Below are positions 51,406-60,802 of a DNA stretch of 64,000 bases, piece after piece. Source of the DNA: Pseudomonas saponiphila (GTDB lineage: Bacteria > Pseudomonadota > Gammaproteobacteria > Pseudomonadales > Pseudomonadaceae); contig NZ_FNTJ01000001.1 in the NCBI RefSeq assembly GCF_900105185.1, positions 4,581,228 through 4,645,227 of the forward strand, given 5' to 3'. A program made the position numbers and the translations under genes. Under the pieces are notes generated by a model, which had not been told where the DNA came from, searched no databases, and saw only the letters and a program-made list of their open reading frames with translations. How positions within the stretch are numbered: position 1 is the stretch's first letter; each line of letters starts with the position of its first letter.

Positions 51406-52810
51406 CAAGAAGGTCAAAATCCTCGCCACCCTGGGTCCGGCCATCGACGGCATCGAGGACATCCGTGAGCTGGTGCAGGCCGGAGTCAACATCTTCCGGC
51501 TCAACTTCAGCCACGGCAGCCACGCCGACCATGCTCAACGCTATGAGTGGATCCGCCAGATCGAAAGCGAACTGAACTATCCCCTGGGCATCCTCATGGA
51601 CCTGCAGGGACCGAAACTGCGGGTCGGCACCTTCGCCGCAGGCAAGGTACAACTGGTGCGGGGGCAGGCGCTGCGCCTGGACCTCGACCCGACCCCGGGC
51701 AACGCCGAACGGGTGAACCTGCCGCACCCGGAAATCATCACCGCGCTGGAGCCGGGCATGGACCTGCTGCTGGACGACGGCAAGCTGCGCCTGCGGGTCA
51801 TCGCCAAGCACGCCGACGCCATCGAGACCACCGTGCTCAATGGCGGCGAGCTGTCGGACCGCAAGGGCGTCAACGTGCCCCAGGCCGTACTCGACCTCAG
51901 CCCGCTGACCGCCAAGGATCGCAGCGACCTGAGCTTCGGCCTGGAGCTGGGGGTGGACTGGGTGGCGCTGTCCTTCGTGCAACGCCCGGAAGACATCCGC
52001 GAAGCGCGCACGCTGATCGGCGACAAGGCCTACCTGATGGCCAAGATCGAAAAACCTTCAGCGGTGACCCAACTACGGGAAATCGCCGAGCTGAGCGACG
52101 CGATCATGGTGGCCAGGGGCGACCTGGGGGTGGAGGTGCCGGCGGAAAGCGTGCCGCAAATCCAGAAAACCATCATCGGCACCTGCCGCCAGCTGGGCAA
52201 ACCCGTGGTGGTGGCCACCCAGATGCTGGAATCGATGCGCTTTTCGCCCGCGCCGACCCGGGCCGAGGTCACCGACGTGGCCAACGCCGTGGCCGAGGGC
52301 GCCGATGCGGTGATGCTGTCGGCGGAAACCGCCTCCGGCGAGTACCCGCTGGAAGCAGTGCAGATGATGAGCAAGATCATTCGCCAGGTGGAGAGCGGTC
52401 CCGACTACCAGACCCAACTGGATGTCAGCCGGCCCCAGGCCGAGGCGACGGTGTCCGACGCCATCAGCTGCGCGATCCGCCGGGTGTGCAGCATCCTGCC
52501 GGTGGCGGTGCTGGTGAACTACAGCGAATCGGGCAGCTCGACCCTGCGTGCCGCCCGGGAACGGCCATCGGTGCCGATCCTCAACCTGACGCCGAACCTG
52601 GCCACCGCGCGCCGCCTGACCCTGACCTGGGGCGTGCACTCGGTGGTCAATGACCGCCTGCGCCAAGTGGACGAGGTGTGCGCCACGGCCCTGGAAATCG
52701 CCCAGGCTCAGGGCCTGGCCAAGCGCGGCGATACGGTCGTGATCACCACCGGCGTGCCGTTCGGCCAGCCGGGAACCACCAACTCCCTGCGTGTCGAAAC
52801 CCTTCTCTGA
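51395..52810 (+). CDS. pykF: Pyruvate kinase
   Basis: 471 residues. Start KKVKILATLGPAIDGIED; substrate and metal sites ILMDLQGPKLRVGTF, IAKIEKPSAVTQL (catalytic Lys) and VARGDLGVEVP, then MLESMRFSPAPTRAEVTDVA. The start lies inside the end of ttuD. A second pyk is usual in Pseudomonas, and this one belongs to the glyoxylate cluster, turning PEP from 2-phosphoglycerate into pyruvate. The symbol pykF follows P. aeruginosa naming. It has the full C-terminal domain (VLVNYSESGSSTLRAARERP). Confidence 0.95.
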   Translation: MTPDKKVKILATLGPAIDGIEDIRELVQAGVNIFRLNFSHGSHADHAQRYEWIRQIESELNYPLGILMDLQGPKLRVGTFAAGKVQLVRGQALRLDLDPTPGNAERVNLPHPEIITALEPGMDLLLDDGKLRLRVIAKHADAIETTVLNGGELSDRKGVNVPQAVLDLSPLTAKDRSDLSFGLELGVDWVALSFVQRPEDIREARTLIGDKAYLMAKIEKPSAVTQLREIAELSDAIMVARGDLGVEVPAESVPQIQKTIIGTCRQLGKPVVVATQMLESMRFSPAPTRAEVTDVANAVAEGADAVMLSAETASGEYPLEAVQMMSKIIRQVESGPDYQTQLDVSRPQAEATVSDAISCAIRRVCSILPVAVLVNYSESGSSTLRAARERPSVPILNLTPNLATARRLTLTWGVHSVVNDRLRQVDEVCATALEIAQAQGLAKRGDTVVITTGVPFGQPGTTNSLRVETLL

Positions 52811-52921
52811 CCCGCCGCCACTGCCGCCGCAGCGCACGCGACCTGCAAGAAGCCGCCCGCAGAGGTGGCCAAGCGGAGCGAACGCTGCACGCGGCAGTTG
52901 CCGCATCCATCGATTTCCACC

Positions 52922-53842
52922 ATGCCTGCACAGTCCTTCAACGCTTTCTGCCCCGACTGGGCCACTGCCCTGCTTAACGGCTTCAGTCAGATTTTCCTGC
53001 AGCGCCATCCGCTGTGCGGCCTGTTGTGCCTGCTGGCGATCCTGATCGGCGCCCCGGCCCAACTCGGGGGTGCCCTGCTTGGCGCCCTGGCCGGACTGCT
53101 CACGGCACAACGCCGGGGCTACGCCAAGGCCGACCGGCAAGCCGGGCTCTTCAGCTACAACGGTGTGCTCCTGGGCTTGCTGCTGAGCCTGTACCTGCCC
53201 TGGTCGGCGCTGCTACCGCCGCTGATCATCGCTGCCGCCGGCCTCAGCGCGATCCTCACCCAGCAATGGCTCAAGCGCGCTCGCCAGCCGCACAGCCTGC
53301 CGGCCTACACCGCGCCCTTCGTCGGCCTTGGCTGGCTGTTGCTGAGCCTGATGCAACCCCAGGTGCCCCTGCTCCCGGCGGCGCCCGAGCTGTCGCTGCC
53401 GAGCCTGCTGGGCGGCCTGCTCCAGGGCCTGGGCCAGATCATGTTTCTCGGCCAGCCGCTGGCCGGGCTGCTGATTTTCCTCGGACTGCTGCTGGCCAAC
53501 CGCCGAGCGGCGACCTGGGCCCTGATCGGCTCGGCCTGCGGCCTGGCCCTGGCACTGTGGCAACAGCAACAGGGGCAGGCGCTGTTGGGCCTGGGCGGCT
53601 ACAACAGTGCCCTGGCGGCCCTGGCCCTGGGTCAGCAGGCCCGTGCTCCGTGGCGCCCCCTGGCGGGGATCTTCCTGGCCCTGCTGATCACCCCCGGGAT
53701 CGTCAGCCTGGGCCTTGCGCCACTCACCGCGCCCTTCGTCATCGCCTGCTGGCTGGTGCATGCCGCAACCCGGATTCTGGATCGCACGCCCCGGGACAAC
53801 ACACCTTGCGCTCCCCCGGCCTCTCCCCCTAGGCTGCGCTGA
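52922..53842 (+). CDS. Urea transporter family protein
   Basis: 306 residues from ATG 52922. Two similar halves, each with about five membrane helices; in the first, LFSYNGVLLGLLLSLYLPWS (about 76-95) and in the second, GLGGYNSALAALALGQQA (about 225-242) hold the UT-type N-x-x-L motifs. The repeats match bacterial UT proteins that carry urea passively. In P. aeruginosa the same position has a gene annotated as probable transporter. The gene lies 111 bp after pyk. Confidence 0.85.
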   Translation: MPAQSFNAFCPDWATALLNGFSQIFLQRHPLCGLLCLLAILIGAPAQLGGALLGALAGLLTAQRRGYAKADRQAGLFSYNGVLLGLLLSLYLPWSALLPPLIIAAAGLSAILTQQWLKRARQPHSLPAYTAPFVGLGWLLLSLMQPQVPLLPAAPELSLPSLLGGLLQGLGQIMFLGQPLAGLLIFLGLLLANRRAATWALIGSACGLALALWQQQQGQALLGLGGYNSALAALALGQQARAPWRPLAGIFLALLITPGIVSLGLAPLTAPFVIACWLVHAATRILDRTPRDNTPCAPPASPPRLR

Positions 53843-53863
53843 TCTTCGATTCAGGCGACTTCC

Positions 53864-54688
53864 ATGGGTAACCGCGACAACTGGCGCCAGCGCCTCTACG
53901 TGATGATCTTCCAGACCGATACGGTGGCCGGAAGACGCTTCGACACCACCCTGCTGCTGATCATCCTCGCCAGCCTGGTGATCGTGATCCTCGACAGCAT
54001 CGACGAGGTCCACAGCAACTACGCCAACGTCCTGGCCTACATCGAATGGGGCTTCACCCTGATCTTCGCCATCGAGTACGGGCTGCGCCTGTACTGCTCG
54101 CCCAAGCCGCTGCGCTACGCCTTCAGCTTCTATGGCCTGGTGGACCTGCTGGCGATCGTCCCCGGCATCCTCGCCCTGTACTACAGCGACGCCCAGTACC
54201 TGCTGATCATCCGTATCATCCGCATGCTGCGGATCTTCCGCGTGCTCAAGCTGGCGCCCTACCTGAAACAGGCCCACTACCTGCTGGACGCCCTGCGCGG
54301 CAGCAAACAGAAGATCCTGGTGTTCCTGCTCAGCGTCTGCACCCTGGTCACGGTATTCGGCACCCTGATGTACGTGGTCGAAGGCCCGGAGCATGGCTTC
54401 ACCAGTATCCCCAAGGGCATCTACTGGGCCATCGTCACCCTGACCACCGTGGGTTATGGCGATATCGTGCCCAAGACCGTGATCGGCCAGATGATCTCGT
54501 CGATGGTGATGATCACCGGTTACTCGATCATCGCCGTGCCCACCGGGATCTTCACCGCGGAACTGGCCAGCGCCATGCGTGGCGAACAGCTCAAGCATGA
54601 CTGCCCGGTGTGCCGCAAGAACAGCCATGAACCGTCGGCGGCCTTCTGCTCGCGCTGCGGTAACGCGCTGTTCAGGAAACTGGAATAA
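53864..54688 (+). CDS. Voltage-gated-type K+ channel with C-terminal zinc ribbon
   Basis: 274 residues. Six-helix plan: S1 near 31-46, S2 near 56-74, S3 near 90-108. S4 has Arg every third residue (RIIRMLRIFRVLK, Arg117, 120, 123 and 126) and S5 is near 148-172. The pore has filter TTVGYGD (194-200), and S6 is near 207-230. The tail has CPVC (247-250) and CSRC (262-265), a probable zinc ribbon. This fits the ion-transporter family with K+ selectivity. The gene follows the urea transporter by 21 bp. What opens it is unknown. Confidence 0.88.
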   Translation: MGNRDNWRQRLYVMIFQTDTVAGRRFDTTLLLIILASLVIVILDSIDEVHSNYANVLAYIEWGFTLIFAIEYGLRLYCSPKPLRYAFSFYGLVDLLAIVPGILALYYSDAQYLLIIRIIRMLRIFRVLKLAPYLKQAHYLLDALRGSKQKILVFLLSVCTLVTVFGTLMYVVEGPEHGFTSIPKGIYWAIVTLTTVGYGDIVPKTVIGQMISSMVMITGYSIIAVPTGIFTAELASAMRGEQLKHDCPVCRKNSHEPSAAFCSRCGNALFRKLE

Positions 54689-54778
54689 GCAAAGTTCTTT
54701 TTAATCTTTAAAGAGATATAGCGCCCCGGCTATAGTCGGCGGCAAATTGCCTTCACTCTCGAACAAAAGGAATGTGCA

Positions 54779-55780
54779 GTGAAAAAATTCTTCAGCGCTT
54801 CGCTTCTGGCGGCCGGCCTGGCCCTGGGCAGCGCCGCCCAGGCCGCACCCACCCTGCTCAACGTGTCCTACGACGTGATGCGCGACTTCTACAAGGACTA
54901 CAACGCCGCCTTCCAGAAACACTGGAAAGCCGAGCACAACGAAAACATCACCCTGCAGATGTCCTTCGGCGGCTCCAGCAAACAGGCGCGCTCGGTGATC
55001 GACGGCCTGCCGGCGGATGTCATCACCATGAACATGGCCACCGACATCAACGCCCTGGCGGACAACGGCCAGCTGGTGCCGGACAACTGGGTGACCCGCC
55101 TGCCGAACAACAGCGCGCCCTTCACCTCGGCCACCGTGTTCATCGTACGCAAGGGCAACCCCAAGGCCCTGAAAGACTGGCCGGACCTGCTCAAGGATGG
55201 CGTGCAAGTGATAGTGCCCAACCCCAAGACCTCGGGTAACGGCCGCTACACCTACCTCTCGGCCTGGGGTTATGTGCTGAAGAACGGCGGCGACGAGAAC
55301 AAGGCCAAGGACTTCGTCGGCAAGCTGTTCAAGCAGGCGCCAGTGCTCGACACCGGTGGCCGCGCCGCCACCACCACCTTCATGACCAACCAGATCGGCG
55401 ACGTGCTGGTGACTTTCGAGAACGAAGCGGAAATGATTGCCCGCGAATTCGGCCGCGATCAGTTCGAGGTGATCTACCCAAGCGTGTCCGCCGAAGCCGA
55501 GCCGCCGGTATCGGTGGTGGACAAGGTGGTGGAAAAGAAAGGCAGCCGCGCCGCAGCCGAGGAATACCTGAAGTACCTGTGGTCGCCGGAAGGCCAGGAA
55601 ATCGCCGCCAACAACTACCTGCGCCCACGGGACCCGAAGGTGCTGGCCAAGTACACCGACCGCTTCCCGAAAGTCGACTTCCTCTCGGTGGAGAAGACCT
55701 TCGGCGACTGGCGCAGCGTGCAGAAGACCCACTTCAACGACGGCGGGATCTTCGACCAGATCTACACCAACGCCAAATGA
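54779..55780 (+). CDS. cysP: Sulfate ABC transporter periplasmic binding protein
   Basis: 333 residues from GTG 54779 (the next codons read KKFFSASLLAAGLALGSAAQ as signal, cut near AQA-AP). Typical start LLNVSYDVMRDFYKDYNAAF, then FGGSSKQARSVIDGLPADV, PNPKTSGNGRYTYLSAWG and GGRAATTTFM. Binds sulfate or thiosulfate. The permease and ATPase genes are not in the window. An AT-rich stretch with TATAGT (54731-54736) precedes it, as at cysteine-regulated genes. A strong terminator follows. Symbol by position with PA1493; sbp is an equal choice. Confidence 0.9.
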   Translation: MKKFFSASLLAAGLALGSAAQAAPTLLNVSYDVMRDFYKDYNAAFQKHWKAEHNENITLQMSFGGSSKQARSVIDGLPADVITMNMATDINALADNGQLVPDNWVTRLPNNSAPFTSATVFIVRKGNPKALKDWPDLLKDGVQVIVPNPKTSGNGRYTYLSAWGYVLKNGGDENKAKDFVGKLFKQAPVLDTGGRAATTTFMTNQIGDVLVTFENEAEMIAREFGRDQFEVIYPSVSAEAEPPVSVVDKVVEKKGSRAAAEEYLKYLWSPEGQEIAANNYLRPRDPKVLAKYTDRFPKVDFLSVEKTFGDWRSVQKTHFNDGGIFDQIYTNAK

Positions 55781-55800
55781 CCCCTCGCGGGTGAATGAAA

Positions 55801-55823
55801 AAAGCGACCCTGGCGGTCGCTTT
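55801..55823 (+). terminator. Terminator of the sulfate-binding protein gene
   Basis: AAAGCGACC-CTGGC-GGTCGCTTT followed by TTTTATG. A-rich on the left, so it may also serve the leftward RidA-like gene. Confidence 0.88.
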
Positions 55824-55844
55824 TTTTATGCCCTTCCAGTCCGT

Positions 55845-56294
55845 TCAAAGCGCGCGGGCCGAGTTGAACAACGCCGCCGTGGCCACTTGATGCTGCTCCT
55901 CCAGCACCGCCTCGGCCTCGACTTCGATCAGCCACTCGGGCAAGGACAAGCCGCTGACGATTATCCACGAAGACGCCGGCGGCTGGCTGGCAAAGCGCTC
56001 CAGCAGCACCGCGCTGATATGTTCCTGCTGGTCACGGGCGGCTTCGGCGATGTAGATCCGCAGCATCACCACATCCGCCATCTGGCCGCCCGCCGCGGCC
56101 AGGACGCTTGCGATATTGTCGAAGGCCTGCTCGGTCTGCTCCCGCAGGCCGGGACCGACCGTCCGCTCCTGCTCATCCACCCCCACCTGACCGGACAGCA
56201 GCAGGCGTCGGCCGCCCCGCACTTCCACCGCCTGGCTGAAACCGTATTGCAGCGAATTGAACACACTGGCTGGGTTGAACGTCGACTTTTCCAT
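55845..56294 (-). CDS. RidA/YjgF-family protein
   Basis: 149 residues from ATG 56294 (MEKSTFNPASVFNSLQYGFS). Family parts: RLLLSGQVGVDEQERTVG, LREQTEQAFDNIASVLAAAG and VVMLRIYIAEAA. The C-terminal half (SSWIIVSGLSLPEWLIEVEA) has the family E-x-E but lacks a clear R-x-x-V. So the deaminase Arg of RidA seems missing and the enzyme may act on something else or not at all. Upstream extension of the frame to 56384 is unlikely. Alone, leftward. Confidence 0.78.
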   Translation of the reverse strand: MEKSTFNPASVFNSLQYGFSQAVEVRGGRRLLLSGQVGVDEQERTVGPGLREQTEQAFDNIASVLAAAGGQMADVVMLRIYIAEAARDQQEHISAVLLERFASQPPASSWIIVSGLSLPEWLIEVEAEAVLEEQHQVATAALFNSARAL

Positions 56295-56441
56295 AAGGTG
56301 CTCCCGGCGCATTGAACGACCAGAAACCGTAAACCAAGGCTTTGGCGACTTCCACTGCAACCCGCGTGCTGCAACATTTGGCAATGCAAGCCTGGGCAGC
56401 GCAGCGCCGGAGCGGAATCTTCCACGCCGCAGACAACGGCC

Positions 56442-57071
56442 TTACATGGGCGGAGCCACCCCATCCTTGCCGGCGGAAATCGACTGCGCGGTGAGTTTGC
56501 CGTCGGCGCTCTGGGTGACGAACATCACCACCTTGACCCCAGCCTTGAGCAGGCTGCGATCTCCGGGGGTGAGATTGACGATGGGAACATCGTCCGGCAC
56601 CAGGATCCTCTGCTGCCCGCCCTTGTAATTGACGGTCAGGGTGCGGCCGTTGCTCACCACCAGATCCCCGACGCTGCCGTTGGTCATGCTGCTGCCCTTG
56701 GCCAGGTCGAAGGGCCGATGACCATCCCCGGTGCCGGCCATCTGCGCGGGAAAGACATGCACCTCCAGGGCCTTGAGCGTACCGTCGGCCATGGGCATCG
56801 CCGCAGACCCGATGTAGCTGCCGGGCTTGATGTCCTCGATGTTGGCCAGGGTCACCCCGCGCACCTGGGTCTGTGGCGTCAGCTCGACGCTGACGCTTTC
56901 ACCGCTGTTGACATGCACCCGCACCAGGTCGCCGCTGATCCCGGTGATCTCGCCGCGCACCCCCATGCGCATGCCCGGAGCCTCCTGGGCGCGGGCCTCA
57001 ACGCCCACCAGGGTGAACGCCAGAACAACGCCCTGAGCGGCGCACAACCAACCACGCAAAGACCGATTCAT
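56442..57071 (-). CDS. Exported beta-barrel-like protein, DUF5666-like
   Basis: 209 residues from ATG 57071 (MNRSLRGWLCAAQGVVLAFT). Signal peptide cut is probably after GVEARA (about residue 27). The rest is rich in short strands: MGVRGEITGISGDLVRVHVN, SYIGSAAMPMADGTLKALEV, LTVNYKGGQQRILVPDDVPI. This resembles DUF5666 and similar small OB-like repeats. No enzyme motif. Role unknown. A 256-bp gap to the MFS gene has no gene. Confidence 0.6.
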   Translation of the reverse strand: MNRSLRGWLCAAQGVVLAFTLVGVEARAQEAPGMRMGVRGEITGISGDLVRVHVNSGESVSVELTPQTQVRGVTLANIEDIKPGSYIGSAAMPMADGTLKALEVHVFPAQMAGTGDGHRPFDLAKGSSMTNGSVGDLVVSNGRTLTVNYKGGQQRILVPDDVPIVNLTPGDRSLLKAGVKVVMFVTQSADGKLTAQSISAGKDGVAPPM

Positions 57072-57327
57072 GGGATGGATTTCCTCGATTGAAAAGGGGG
57101 CTCGGGCCACTGCGGGGCAAATGGCGAACATGAGCATGCTATCGAACAAGATGTAAGTAAATGTATCATCAACCCTCGTCAGCGGCATCCGTCCCGGCTG
57201 GCAGCGCAACGCCCTGAATCGGTCATTTATTCCCCTCAGGAATGAATGCTATTGCCCCACCCTCTCTACTGCGTTACCGCGCCGCCTCTTAACCTTGCCC
57301 CATCTTTTCGCCGCCAAGAGAATTGCG

Positions 57328-58162
57328 ATGAGCTCAACGACCCAGGCGCTGCCCCTGCGCAGCGTGACAATGACCCGAGGCATGGTGCTGCTGTTCGCCT
57401 TCTGCTGCGGCGCCATCGTCGCCAACATCTACTACGCACAACCCATCATCGAGCTGATCGCCCCGGACCTCGGCCTGTCCAGCTCCCTGGCCAGCCTGAT
57501 CGTGTCCCTGACCCAGATCGGCTATGCCCTGGGCCTGTTCTTCCTGGTGCCCCTGGGAGACTTGCTGGAAAACCGCCGTCTGATGGTGATCACCACCCTG
57601 GTAGCCATCGCCAGCCTGCTGGGAGCGGCCTGGACCCAGCAGCCCAACGTCTTTCTCCTGGTGTCGCTGCTGATCGGCTTCAGCTCGGTGTCGGTGCAGA
57701 TCCTCATTCCCCTGGCTGCGCACCTGGCCCCGGAAGAGTCCCGCGGCCGTGTGGTGGGCGGGATCATGGGCGGCCTGCTGCTGGGGATTCTCCTGGCCCG
57801 TCCGGTGTCCAGCGTGGTGGCCGATCTGTTTGGCTGGCGCGCGATGTTCATTGCCGCCGCCGTGCTGATGGCGGCCATCAGCCTGGTCCTGATGCTGACC
57901 ATGCCCCAGCGCCAACCGGCCCATAGCGCCACCTACGGCCAACTGCTGCGCTCACTGGGGGGCCTGCTGCGCCGGCAACCGGTCTTGCGCCAGCGGGCCT
58001 TCTACCAGGGCTGCATGTTCGCCAGCTTCAGCCTGTTCTGGACCGCGGCTCCCCTGGAGCTGGCACGGCAGCACGGCCTGTCGCAGAGCCAGATCGCGAT
58101 CTTCGCCCTGGTGGGCGCCATCGGTGCCATCGCCGCCCCCATCAGCGGACGCCTGGCGGATG
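57328..58162 (+). pseudogene. MFS transporter gene, 3' end removed at the IS
   Basis: 278 residues of an MFS protein (MSSTTQALPLRSVTMTRGMV). Nine segments are left; family part GDLLENRRLMVITTLVA between helices 2 and 3 and FGWRAMFIAAAVLMA near helix 6. An intact protein would be about 390 residues. The frame runs into the IS and stops at 58206. The missing part is not found to the right of the IS, which instead has chemoreceptor sequence, so the break is either real or an assembly joint. Similar to drug-efflux type MFS, substrate unknown. Confidence 0.85.
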
Positions 58163-58255
58163 TGCGGATTTCGGTGAACGTGACCGAGCGTTTCGCTAAT
58201 ACGTGACCGGTGCTTCCACCCCGGTTGCGCGGGTTCTGGATTGTAATCGCATCGG

Positions 58256-59005
58256 TCACGATGCGGCTTGTTCCTCGGCTTTTTTTCGGCGCAGCGACTC
58301 GCCTTTCATCGTCAGTCGGTAGGCGTTGTGCACCAGGCGGTCGAGGATGGCATCGGCCAGGGTCGGGTCGTTGATCCAGCCGTGCCAGTGCTCGATGGGC
58401 AGTTGGCTCGTCAGGATGGTGGAGCGGCTGCCAGCGCGGTCGTCGATCACCTCCAGCAGGTCATGCCGGGCTCCTTCCTCCAGCGGGGCTAGCGCCCAGT
58501 CGTCCAGCACCAGGACGTCGACCTTTGCCAGCTGTTGCAGGGTACGGCCGAAGCTGCCGTCGCCATGAGCGATGCGCAGTTGTTCCAGCAGGCGCGGGGT
58601 GCGCAGGTACAGGGTGCTATAGCCCTGGCGGCAGGCCTGGTTGCCCAGGGCGCAGGCCAGCCAGGTTTTGCCGGCACCGGTCGGGCCGGTCAGCAGCAGG
58701 TTGTGCTGCTGGCGGATCCAGTCGCCACTGGCCAGGGTGGCGATCAGACGCTCGTCCAGGGCGCGTCCGGTGCGGCGGTCGAGATCTTCCAGGCAGGCGT
58801 TGGCGTACTTGAGCTTGGCCTTCTTGCGCAGCCGTACCAGGCGCTGGTTGTCACGCCAGGCCAGTTCGCGGTCGAGCAGTAGGCCGAGGCGTTCATCGAA
58901 GCTCAGGCTGTGGCTGGCCGGCAGCGTCCATTGCTCTTCCAGGGCGCGGGCCATGCCGTCCAGGCGTAGCTGGTGCAGTTGATTCAGGGTGTGTTGCGGC
59001 ATCAT
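58256..59005 (-). CDS. istB: IS21-family helper ATPase IstB, copy 2
   Basis: 249 residues, the same as copy 1 by eye, with Walker A (GPTGAGKT) and Walker B (VLVLDDWAL). Lies in the part of the repeat that has no indels. Confidence 0.93.
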   Translation of the reverse strand: MMPQHTLNQLHQLRLDGMARALEEQWTLPASHSLSFDERLGLLLDRELAWRDNQRLVRLRKKAKLKYANACLEDLDRRTGRALDERLIATLASGDWIRQQHNLLLTGPTGAGKTWLACALGNQACRQGYSTLYLRTPRLLEQLRIAHGDGSFGRTLQQLAKVDVLVLDDWALAPLEEGARHDLLEVIDDRAGSRSTILTSQLPIEHWHGWINDPTLADAILDRLVHNAYRLTMKGESLRRKKAEEQAAS

Positions 59006-60578
59006 CGAACAGCTCCTGTTGCGGGGGTTGGTAGTAGTCGGCGCCACGGACGTTCTCGTGGTCGCCGGGTAAGGTCGTTTCGGCGGCACGCTGGGGCAGC
59101 GGCTGTTGATCCAGGCCTTGCTGGAGCAGGTTGCGCACGCTGCGCCCGGTGAAGGCGCGCAGGTGTACGGCACGTTCGGCAGCGGCTTCCAGGCGTGCAT
59201 TGCCATAGCGCCGGGCCAGCGAGAGCAGGCCGAGGCAGGCGCGGTAGCCCATCTCCGGGTGCGGCTTGTGGGTCAGTTGGTGATCGATCAGTTGGCGCGT
59301 GTAGGGGCCGATCCGCGCGCCCCAGTCGAGCAGGCGTTGTGGCGTCCATTCGCGATGCGCCTGGTGCGCCGCGGGCATGTGCTCGCGCTGGGTACTGTAA
59401 GCGCCGCGTCGCCCCAGCAGCAGGTGGCTGGCCACCCGCCGGTTGCCATGCAGCACTTCCAGGGTGTGTGCCGTCAGTCGCACGTCCACGTTCTGCCGGG
59501 CCAGGGCGGAGGGCACGCTGTAGAAGCTGCCATTGACCTCGATGTGGTAGTCGATGCTGACCTTGCAGCGCTTGAAGGTGGCGACCTCGTAGGGATGCAC
59601 CGGCAGCGCTCGCAAGGCCGGGCGATCCAGGCGCTCGAACCAGTCGCGCCGGCAGCCATCGAGCCGCTTGAACGGGCGCCGATTCAGATCCTCCAGCAGC
59701 TCGGCGATGGCCTGGTTAAGCGCATGCAGGCTGAAGAACTGCCGATGGCGCAGCCGCGCCATGATCCAGCGCTCGACCACCTGCACCGCCACCTCGGCCT
59801 TGGCCTTGTCCTGAGGCCTTGCGTGGCCGTGCGGCAGGATCACCGTCTGGTAATGACGCGCGCACTCCAGCGTGGCCCGGTTCAGGCCCGGCTCGTAGCG
59901 ATCCGGCTGGGCGACCAGGGCGCGCGGATTGTCCGGCACAACCATTTCCGGCACGCCGCCAAAGTAGGTCAGAGCCTGGCCCAGCGAGGTCAGCCAGTCC
60001 ACCTGGGTTTCGCCTGGCGTCGCGCAGGCATAGGTGTAATTCGAGGCGCCCAGGGCGGCGACGAAGATGTGCGCCCGGCGCACTTCGCCGGTGGCCGGGT
60101 CGACCACCGGCAGCGTCGGCCCGGCATAGTCGATGAATAGCTTCTCGCCCGCACGGTGCAGCTGACGCATCGAACGTTTGAGCGTCTGGGCGTAGCGCCG
60201 GTAGTGCTCGACGAACTGGGTGTAGCGGTAGGTCGGCTGGCCCGCATGCGCGGCGAGATATTCCTCCCACAGCAGCTGCAAGGTCACGCCCTTGCGTCGC
60301 AACTCGCGGTGGATGCTCAGCACATCGGGCAGCACTCGCTCAACCGCGCGGCTTGTTCGTCGACGTCGGTGCAAACAAGGCGGCCGCCAGCGCGGCCTCG
60401 TCCATGGCCACCAGCGCCGGCCAGTCCAGCCGGCCACCCGCGCCGCCGCGATGTACTTGCTAACCACGCCCTTGGACAGCTGCAAGGCACGGGCAATCTT
60501 CTCGTGGGACAAGCCGGCCTCAAACTTGAGGCGCAGACATTCTTTGATGTTTCGCATGGCTACTCGCGGCGCCGCCAT
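58893..60578 (-). CDS. istA: IS21-family transposase IstA, copy 2, with two short frame-altered stretches
   Basis: 561 residues as in copy 1, but two pairs of opposite one-base indels change short parts. Near 59817-59830, copy 1 [11 protein letters not shown] becomes [11 protein letters not shown]. Near 60343-60431, about 30 N-terminal residues (copy 1 [20 protein letters not shown]...) become a low-complexity Trp/Arg stretch. Copy 1 has the family-like version in both places. The product would probably be inactive, if the indels are real; they look like base-calling errors. Confidence 0.85.
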   Translation of the reverse strand: MAAPRVAMRNIKECLRLKFEAGLSHEKIARALQLSKGVVSKYIAAARVAGWTGRRWWPWTRPRWRPPCLHRRRRTSRAVERVLPDVLSIHRELRRKGVTLQLLWEEYLAAHAGQPTYRYTQFVEHYRRYAQTLKRSMRQLHRAGEKLFIDYAGPTLPVVDPATGEVRRAHIFVAALGASNYTYACATPGETQVDWLTSLGQALTYFGGVPEMVVPDNPRALVAQPDRYEPGLNRATLECARHYQTVILPHGHARPQDKAKAEVAVQVVERWIMARLRHRQFFSLHALNQAIAELLEDLNRRPFKRLDGCRRDWFERLDRPALRALPVHPYEVATFKRCKVSIDYHIEVNGSFYSVPSALARQNVDVRLTAHTLEVLHGNRRVASHLLLGRRGAYSTQREHMPAAHQAHREWTPQRLLDWGARIGPYTRQLIDHQLTHKPHPEMGYRACLGLLSLARRYGNARLEAAAERAVHLRAFTGRSVRNLLQQGLDQQPLPQRAAETTLPGDHENVRGADYYQPPQQELFDDAATHPESTAPATPGRHGPRPGRAMDAAGQPQPELR

Positions 60579-60802
60579 CTTCCTCTCCCGAAATCGGTCG
60601 AGGATGGCGGCGCATCAGGTCATGCGCAACGAAGGGGAAGGCTTTCGCTAAGTCGTGACCGCGATTTCGGTAAGCCGTGACCACCTGTTTCGGAACAGGC
60701 GGAAAATCGGTCACGTTGCTACCGAAATGAGCGGTCACGCGTTAGCGAAATGACCGGTCACGATCAACCGAAACGGCCGGTCACGGTGCTCCGAAATCCG
60801 CA

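Larger units (their letters stand above)
58163..60802 (-). mobile_element. IS21-family insertion sequence, copy 2 (2640 bp)
   Basis: Same ends as copy 1. The first 1.65 kb is identical by eye; from 59817 on there are single-base indels. The left flank is the MFS gene (...CTGGCGGATG), the right flank is the chemoreceptor gene including its CCTTGG, the same as at 12292. So its two flanks do not match each other as an insertion should. Confidence 0.93.
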
